From contig FR898494.1 of NCBI GenBank assembly GCA_000437515.1, forward strand, positions 3,629 through 10,337: DNA of 6,709 nucleotides, read 5' to 3'. Positions within the stretch are counted from its first letter, which is position 1. The number at the start of each line of letters is the position of its first letter. Shown here piece after piece: positions 1-4,099 of the stretch. The notes beneath the pieces are model-generated. The model was not told the origin of the DNA and did not search any database. It saw only the letters and a list, made by a program, of their open reading frames with translations. This DNA comes from Acidiphilium sp. CAG:727. GTDB lineage: Bacteria > Bacillota > Clostridia > Christensenellales > Borkfalkiaceae. A program made the translations under genes and the position numbers.

Positions 1-547
1 GTACGAGTTCGCCGCTGTCGGTTTTTTCCGCCAGAGAACGGATAGAACCTTCGAAAACGGGTTTTATGTAGTCCAGAGTCAGAAAGTCTTTCGGACGCAT
101 CAGACTCGTGTCGTACGGGAGCGGTAGTCCCGCGCCGTCGTGAAGCAGATTAGCCACGAACTGCGAGCAGAAACGCTTATACTTAAAGGTCTTTTTAATG
201 CGGAACGCGCATAGAAACGCGCCTAAAATGGCGTATTTATATTTTTCCTTTTCGTCTTCGTAGCGTTTGATTTCGGCAAGGATACCCGCGTATTGTTCGT
301 CGGTAACGTCTATTTCAAAGATTTTACACGGGCAGTAGTCGTATTTTTTAAGTACGTTCGTGCGTATGTTCTCTTTTACGAAGCCCGACGGCAGGGGTTT
401 AAGGGTAAATCTGCCGAAAGTATACATGCAGTCGAATTTGCCGTTAAGCGACAGGGTCGAGTGAGTGTTTTTGCTTCTCGTAAAAAACGAAACGCATTTT
501 GAAACTCCGGTTTTCGTTCCGGAAATAAAAAGATAGATTTTTCTCAT
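1..547 (-). CDS. Probable permuted papain-fold (YiiX/NlpC-P60-like) protein, 3' end outside window
   Basis: This is the first 182 codons of a leftward gene that is still open at the window edge. The ATG at 545-547 is the first possible start, because an in-frame TAA lies two codons upstream (551-553); I see no clear Shine-Dalgarno. The protein begins MRKIYLFISGTKTGVSK. It has a Thr-His-Ser motif at 28-30 (NTHSTLSLNG) and a Phe-Cys-Ser-Gln-Phe-Val-Ala motif at 126-132. That order, an N-terminal His followed about 100 residues later by Cys in a (F/T)CS(E/Q)FVA helix, is typical of circularly permuted papain-like amidases or peptidases of the YiiX type. His29 and Cys127 are therefore the proposed catalytic pair. 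No signal peptide is seen, and Cys72-Pro-Cys74 has no assigned role. The substrate is unknown; this superfamily includes cell-wall peptide and lipid-amide hydrolases. The gene lies downstream of the SLOG gene on the same strand, separated by a repeat-filled gap. The reading frame is firm; the family call is moderate and rests on two motifs. Confidence 0.68.
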   Translation of the reverse strand, partial: MRKIYLFISGTKTGVSKCVSFFTRSKNTHSTLSLNGKFDCMYTFGRFTLKPLPSGFVKENIRTNVLKKYDYCPCKIFEIDVTDEQYAGILAEIKRYEDEKEKYKYAILGAFLCAFRIKKTFKYKRFCSQFVANLLHDGAGLPLPYDTSLMRPKDFLTLDYIKPVFEGSIRSLAEKTDSGELV

Positions 548-597
548 ATTTTATAGATTCATTGGCAGCGTTCAATTTGTTTGTCTACGCAAGCCGC

Positions 598-717
598 TTC
601 GACCACTATTGCCACGTTACGCTCGCGATGACACGTTTCTTCTGTCATTCTGAGCCTCTGGCGAAGCCCCCGGGCAGGTCGCCCCCTCTTCGGCGCGCGG
701 AGTGCAACGGGTTGCCG
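598..717. repeat. Intergenic repeat-like element with head-to-head motif copies
   Basis: The gap between the SLOG stop codon and the papain-like gene holds no credible gene, but its sequence is not random. Read on the minus strand it contains TGTCATCGCGAGCG followed by TAACGTGGCAAT (608-633), close to the 'GTCATTGCGAGC...GTGGCAATC' intergenic repeats common in bacterial genomes. On the plus strand it contains TGTCATTCTGAGCC (643-656), the start of the related 'GTCATTCTGAGC' repeats. The two motifs face each other and can pair. The remainder (657-715) is GC-rich and markedly different in composition from the AT-rich 540-590 stretch, ending in the palindrome GCAACGGGTTGC (704-715) next to the SLOG stop. 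I infer a degenerate, non-autonomous repeat; no other copy lies in this window, so repetition itself is not shown here. Confidence 0.6.
622..654. other. Imperfect hairpin inside the repeat element
   Basis: CTCGCGATGACA (622-633) and TGTCATTCTGAG (643-654) form a stem around the 9-nt loop CGTTTCTTC. Read as plus-strand RNA, 11 of 12 positions pair if two G-U pairs are allowed, and the loop-proximal six pairs (ATGACA/TGTCAT) are perfect. No U-run follows on either strand, so it is not a classical intrinsic terminator. It could still block 3' exonucleases or mark the 3' end of the leftward pepV transcript. Confidence 0.5.
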
Positions 718-1221
718 TTATACGGAAGCGGGGCAGATGAAACGACGGACGGGCAATCCGAGTTCGGCGGCGCGGTTGACCGTATAACGCGTTCCGCCGC
801 GTACCGTATCGCGGTAATAGGCGAAAAGCAGCGAGGCGTTTTCGACTAAAAAGTCGTTGCGTTTGAGCATACACCCCTCGAAATAGCAAGATCCTTCTTT
901 TAAGACGAAATCGGCGGAATTTATCATTCTGTCATATTCGGTTTTGTCTTTTAACGAAAATTTTTCCGACTGACCGGAGCAAGGAATTACCGCGACTATC
1001 TTTACGGGTTTTCCGTCGCCGCGGATTCTTTCCAACGCTCTGAAACACTCCGCGTCAAAACCCAAAGCCATGCCGTCGAGAAAATATTCGTAGCCGTCGT
1101 CGACTATATCGGATAACTCTTCATATAGTTTTTCTCGGTCGAAATCTTTGCATAAAATTCTGTGCCCCGTTATCGCGCAGGTTACGTTTTTTATAAGCGG
1201 CGGCAACGTGTTTATAAGCAT
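718..1221 (-). CDS. SLOG-family protein, YpsA/DUF1273-like
   Basis: This 167-residue protein has a Rossmann-like SLOG fold, expected to bind a nucleotide or nucleotide-derived ligand. Conserved signatures are in order: CAITGHR (15-21), DGMALGFDAEC (49-59) with the glycine-rich ligand loop, AVIPCSGQ (77-84), the CMLKRND segment with Arg121-Asn122 (117-123), and GGT (142-144) before a final helix. These match the YpsA/DUF1273 branch. Bacillus and Staphylococcus YpsA have been linked to cell division, but no enzymatic reaction is firmly assigned, so the role here is open. It is near full length for the family. The ATG follows the pepV stop after two bases (TAA-AA-ATG); no Shine-Dalgarno is visible, and no alternative start exists before the in-frame upstream TAA at 1237-1239. 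Translation is thus probably coupled to pepV. The repeat element begins immediately after its stop codon. Confidence 0.88.
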   Translation of the reverse strand: MLINTLPPLIKNVTCAITGHRILCKDFDREKLYEELSDIVDDGYEYFLDGMALGFDAECFRALERIRGDGKPVKIVAVIPCSGQSEKFSLKDKTEYDRMINSADFVLKEGSCYFEGCMLKRNDFLVENASLLFAYYRDTVRGGTRYTVNRAAELGLPVRRFICPASV

Positions 1222-1223
1222 TT

Positions 1224-2495
1224 TTACTTTGCGAGTTTAGCGATAGCCGCCTTATACACCGAGTATTGAAGTTCGATATTTTCTATCGAAGCAAATTCGT
1301 CGGGTTGGTGAATCGCAAAATCCGTGCCTGCCGTTTCGGGTCCGAACGCTACGGCGTTTTTCATCGCTCTCGCGTAAGTTCCGCCGCCTATCGCGATAGG
1401 CTCGGCTTTAACGCCCGTAACTTCTTCGTACACGCCGAGAAGCGTTTGAACGAGTTCGCCGTTTTTGTCGGCGCAGAGCGGAAGTTGATGCGAAAGCCTT
1501 TCTACGGTCGCTACGGTTTGGAATTTCTTTAATATATCGTCGCCGAAAGCGGTTACGGGATAGCGTATATCTACCGAGATATATACGTTTTTATCGTCCG
1601 AAGTTATTACGTCGGGGCTCATGGTAAGTCTGCCGGAATGATCGCTTAAAGTCGTCATGCCGAGTCGGTCGTTAAACAGCAGATCGATTGCGTTTTCGTC
1701 TATCGCGTCTACCGAGCGGAGCGCGTTGAGCATTTTAAGCATGGCGTTGTCGCCGAGATGGGGCGTAGATCCGTGCGCGGATTTGCCGAGCGCGAGATAT
1801 TTGCGGTCGCCGATTTTCCGAACGCCGAATTTTTCGGGGTCGGGTATATCGACGGCGGTTACCGCTTCGCAGCGGTCGCATACGACGTTCACTCTTTCGC
1901 CGCCCGTAATGCTTACGAGTTTTTTGCTCTTCTTAAACGAGAACTTCAAGGGCATAATGCCTTTTTCGGCGTAGATAACGGGGAAGTCCGCATCTGGAGA
2001 GAAGCCGTTTTCGGGCATTTTCGCCACTTTGTTGAAATGTTCTATGCACTTCCAGCCCGTTTCTTCGTTGCAGCCGAGAATAAGTCGTATTTTTTTATTC
2101 GGTACGTAACCTTCGTCTTTAAGCGCTTTCATGGCGTGCAGACAAACGATTGCGGGCCCTTTATCGTCGGTCGCGCCTCTGCCGTAAATTCTGCCGTTCG
2201 CTTCGGTCGCCGAAAACGGGGGATAGGTCCATTTATCCAAATCGCCCGCAGGCACTACGTCGAGATGGCAGAGTATGCCTATTTCGTCTTTGCCGTCGCC
2301 GAAATCGACTTCGCCGATATAGTTGTCGTAGTTAACGGTCTTAAAACCCATTTTTTCGGCGGTCTTCAGAAAGAAGTCCAGCGCGTCGAAAACGGCTTTT
2401 CCGAAAGGCATGTCTTTTTCGGGTTCGGCTTGCACCGAGGGGATAGAAATAAGAGTTTTTAAGTCTTTGATAGCGTTTTTTACGTATTCGTTCAT
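1224..2495 (-). CDS. pepV: Dipeptidase PepV, M20 family metallopeptidase
   Basis: This is a cytoplasmic dinuclear metal-dependent dipeptidase (M20A, PepV/Sapep type) that hydrolyses dipeptides during peptide utilisation. The visible family residues are His77 and Asp79 in CHLDVVP, bridging Asp110 in GRGATDDKGP, general base Glu144 and ligand Glu145 in GCNEETG, Asp168 in SPDADFP, His241 in SAHGSTPHLG of the lid domain, and His396 in DFAIHQPDE. All predicted zinc or manganese ligands and the catalytic Glu are present, so the enzyme should be active. At 423 residues it is somewhat shorter than characterised PepV proteins (about 460-470); with both ends intact, the missing length probably lies in lid-domain loops. 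The ATG has a GGTG ribosome binding site 5 nt upstream. It heads a leftward transcript with the SLOG gene and is divergent from gltX. Confidence 0.95.
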   Translation of the reverse strand: MNEYVKNAIKDLKTLISIPSVQAEPEKDMPFGKAVFDALDFFLKTAEKMGFKTVNYDNYIGEVDFGDGKDEIGILCHLDVVPAGDLDKWTYPPFSATEANGRIYGRGATDDKGPAIVCLHAMKALKDEGYVPNKKIRLILGCNEETGWKCIEHFNKVAKMPENGFSPDADFPVIYAEKGIMPLKFSFKKSKKLVSITGGERVNVVCDRCEAVTAVDIPDPEKFGVRKIGDRKYLALGKSAHGSTPHLGDNAMLKMLNALRSVDAIDENAIDLLFNDRLGMTTLSDHSGRLTMSPDVITSDDKNVYISVDIRYPVTAFGDDILKKFQTVATVERLSHQLPLCADKNGELVQTLLGVYEEVTGVKAEPIAIGGGTYARAMKNAVAFGPETAGTDFAIHQPDEFASIENIELQYSVYKAAIAKLAK

Positions 2496-2500
2496 AATAT

Positions 2501-2504
2501 CACC
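2501..2504 (-). promoter_or_regulatory. Ribosome binding site of pepV
   Basis: On the minus strand, GGTG lies five bases before the ATG (GGTGATATTATG). It favours this ATG over the few in-frame codons upstream, before the TGA at 2520-2522. Confidence 0.7.
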
Positions 2505-2532
2505 GTAAAATTTTGAAATTCAGTTCAAATTC

Positions 2533-2561
2533 ATTATACACTTTTTTTATTTTATGGTAAA
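2533..2561 (-). promoter_or_regulatory. Predicted sigma-A promoter for pepV-SLOG
   Basis: On the minus strand a perfect -10 box TATAAT (2533-2538) lies 17 bp downstream of TTTACC (2556-2561), a 4-of-6 match to TTGACA. The predicted transcript start is near 2526, giving a leader of about 30 nt before pepV. The spacer is AT-rich. It occupies almost the same bases as the gltX promoter candidate. Confidence 0.7.
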
Positions 2562-2563
2562 AT
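2535..2563 (+). promoter_or_regulatory. Predicted sigma-A promoter for gltX-helicase
   Basis: On the plus strand, TATACA (2535-2540, 4-of-6 match to the -35 consensus) is followed after 17 bp by TAAAAT (2558-2563). An upstream TGG makes this an extended -10 (TGGTAAAAT). The predicted start is near 2570, about 70 nt before the gltX ATG. A weaker alternative is TTGAAA (2513-2518) with TATACA used as a -10 at 16-bp spacing. Confidence 0.55.
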
Positions 2564-2605
2564 AAAAACGTAACGATATTCAATATTTTTATAAATTTTG
2601 CGATT

Positions 2606-2620
2606 TCCGATTTTTTCGGA
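2606..2620 (+). other. Small hairpin in the gltX leader
   Basis: TCCGA (2606-2610) and TCGGA (2616-2620) enclose a five-T loop. Five pairs are weak, no U-run follows the stem, and the ribosome binding site starts only 8 nt downstream. Its position could influence ribosome access, but it may be chance. I see no T-box, which would be the expected leader control for a synthetase gene. Confidence 0.25.
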
Positions 2621-2628
2621 CGGATAAT

Positions 2629-2635
2629 AAAGGAG
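2629..2635 (+). promoter_or_regulatory. Ribosome binding site of gltX
   Basis: AAAGGAG lies five bases before the ATG at 2641. It is a strong Firmicutes-type Shine-Dalgarno and fixes the gltX start. Confidence 0.9.
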
Positions 2636-2640
2636 ATTAT

Positions 2641-4083
2641 ATGGCAACCGTAAGAACGAGATTTGCTCCCAGCCCGACGGGCTTTATGCACTTAGGCGGA
2701 CTTCGTACCGCGCTTTACGCTTATCTTTACGCCAAGAAAAACGGCGGAAAGTTTATTTTGAGAATCGAGGATACCGATCAGCAACGCTACGTTGAAGGCG
2801 CGGTAGAACTTATTTATTCTTCCCTTCGCGAATCCGGGCTTATATGGGACGAAGGTCCCGATATAGGCGGCGATTACGGTCCGTACGTCCAGAGCGAGAG
2901 AAAAGACATATATATGAAATACGCCAGAGAACTCGTCGAAAAGGGCGGGGCGTATTATTGTTTCTGCACCAAAGAAAGACTCGAAAGTCTTACCGACGAG
3001 AACGGCAACAGAAAGTACGATAAGCACTGCCTTAAACTTTCGAAAGAAGAAGTCGAAAGAAGACTTGCAGCGGGCGAGCCTTACGTTATCCGTCAGAACG
3101 TCCCCACCGAGGGGGTAAGCGAGTATCACGACGAAATTTACGGCGATATAAGGGTTGAAAATTCCGAACTCGAAGACAACGTGCTTATAAAGAGCGACGG
3201 CATGCCGACTTATAACTTCGCCAACGTCGTCGACGATCACCTTATGCATATAACGCACGTTATCCGCGGAACGGAATACCTTTCGTCCACGCCCAAGTAC
3301 AACCTTATGTACGACGCATTCGGCTGGGAAAGACCCGTTTATATACACCTTCCTACGATAATGAAAGACGCTACGCGTAAACTGTCGAAACGCTACGGCG
3401 ACGCCAACTTCGACGACTTTCTGAAAAAAGGCTATCTTAAAGAGGCGATTATAAACTACGTCGCGCTTCTCGGCTGGTCGCCCAAGGGCAGCAACGTCGA
3501 AAAGATGACGCTTCCCGAAATGGTAGAACTTTTCTCGCTCGACGGCGTTTCGAAATCTCCGTCTATATTCGACGAAACCAAACTTCGCTGGCTTAACGGC
3601 GAGTATATAAGGGAACTTTCGGAAGAAGAGTTTTATAATCACGCTTTGCCGTACCTCGAACAGTCTAAAGTCAACGGCAAATTCGATCTTAAAGCGATAG
3701 CCCGTCTTATGCAGCCTCGTATAGAGATTTTCGGCGAAATTCCCGAAAAAATCGACTGGCTTGCCGAAATGAAAGAATACGACCTTTCGCTTTTCGACAA
3801 CAAGAAGAACAAGACTTCGGCGGCGGTCGCCAAAGACCTCCTGCCGAAGATTAAAGAGTACCTTGCGGAGATAGATACCTTCGATAACGATACCCTTTAT
3901 AAAACGCTTTCCGAAAAGGCGGCGGAAGCGGGGGTAAAGAGCGGCGCGTTTTTCTGGGTAATGCGTATCGCTATAACCGGTCAGGGCGTTACCCCCGGCG
4001 GAGCGACCGAAATGGCGGCGCTTCTCGGTAAAGAAGAAACCCTTAAACGCATAGACTTTTCTATTGATTTACTTAATAAGTAA
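2641..4083 (+). CDS. gltX: Glutamate--tRNA ligase
   Basis: This class I aminoacyl-tRNA synthetase attaches glutamate to tRNA-Glu in the cytoplasm, using ATP; in bacteria lacking GlnRS it may also charge tRNA-Gln. The Rossmann catalytic domain begins with RFAPSPTGFMHLGG, where residues 17-20 (HLGG) are the HIGH-motif variant, followed by RIEDTD (41-46). Cys107-X-Cys109 and His129-Cys130 match a zinc-binding insert of the GluRS type. The RGTEYLSSTPKY segment (209-220) and the ATP-binding KLSKR loop (247-251, the KMSKS motif) are intact. The remaining half is the helical anticodon-binding region, ending in the typical MRIAITGQGVTPG segment (441-453). At 480 residues it is normal length. It has its own strong ribosome binding site and a predicted promoter, and it is followed after 16 bp by the helicase gene with no terminator between, so co-transcription is likely. 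Confidence 0.98.
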   Translation: MATVRTRFAPSPTGFMHLGGLRTALYAYLYAKKNGGKFILRIEDTDQQRYVEGAVELIYSSLRESGLIWDEGPDIGGDYGPYVQSERKDIYMKYARELVEKGGAYYCFCTKERLESLTDENGNRKYDKHCLKLSKEEVERRLAAGEPYVIRQNVPTEGVSEYHDEIYGDIRVENSELEDNVLIKSDGMPTYNFANVVDDHLMHITHVIRGTEYLSSTPKYNLMYDAFGWERPVYIHLPTIMKDATRKLSKRYGDANFDDFLKKGYLKEAIINYVALLGWSPKGSNVEKMTLPEMVELFSLDGVSKSPSIFDETKLRWLNGEYIRELSEEEFYNHALPYLEQSKVNGKFDLKAIARLMQPRIEIFGEIPEKIDWLAEMKEYDLSLFDNKKNKTSAAVAKDLLPKIKEYLAEIDTFDNDTLYKTLSEKAAEAGVKSGAFFWVMRIAITGQGVTPGGATEMAALLGKEETLKRIDFSIDLLNK

Positions 4084-4088
4084 CGAGC

Positions 4089-4093
4089 GAGGA
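4089..4093 (+). promoter_or_regulatory. Ribosome binding site deciding a UUG start for the helicase gene
   Basis: GAGGA lies six bases before TTG at 4100-4102. An in-frame TAA at 4094-4096 rules out any start upstream, and the next in-frame ATG (codon 119) would remove the Walker A motif, so TTG must be the start. Confidence 0.85.
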
Positions 4094-4099
4094 TAAAAA

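Noticed and set aside
549..576. TTGAAC and TATAAA boxes just upstream of the papain-like gene (minus strand)
   Set aside because: The spacing is only 14 bp, or 16 bp if TAAAAT is taken as the -10, and transcription would start at or inside the coding sequence. It is not convincing as a promoter.
562..849. 95-codon plus-strand open frame across the repeat element into the SLOG gene
   Set aside because: It translates the repeat-like sequence and then runs antisense to conserved SLOG residues; it is a typical spurious ORF of intergenic repeats.
1758..2462. 234-codon plus-strand open frame inside pepV
   Set aside because: It is antisense to the conserved metal-binding motifs of pepV and shows no motif or credible homology signature.
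2564..2640. Possible T-box or other riboswitch in the gltX leader
   Set aside because: The leader is only about 70 nt, AT-rich, with one 5-bp hairpin and no T-box sequence or terminator/antiterminator pair.
2500..2691. 63-codon minus-strand open frame across the divergent promoter region
   Set aside because: It spans both predicted promoters and the gltX start, is composed of AT-driven codons and has no recognisable feature.
2692..3642. 316-codon open frame on the minus strand inside gltX
   Set aside because: It is antisense to the GluRS catalytic domain, shows no motifs and has the same shadow composition; gltX is certain.
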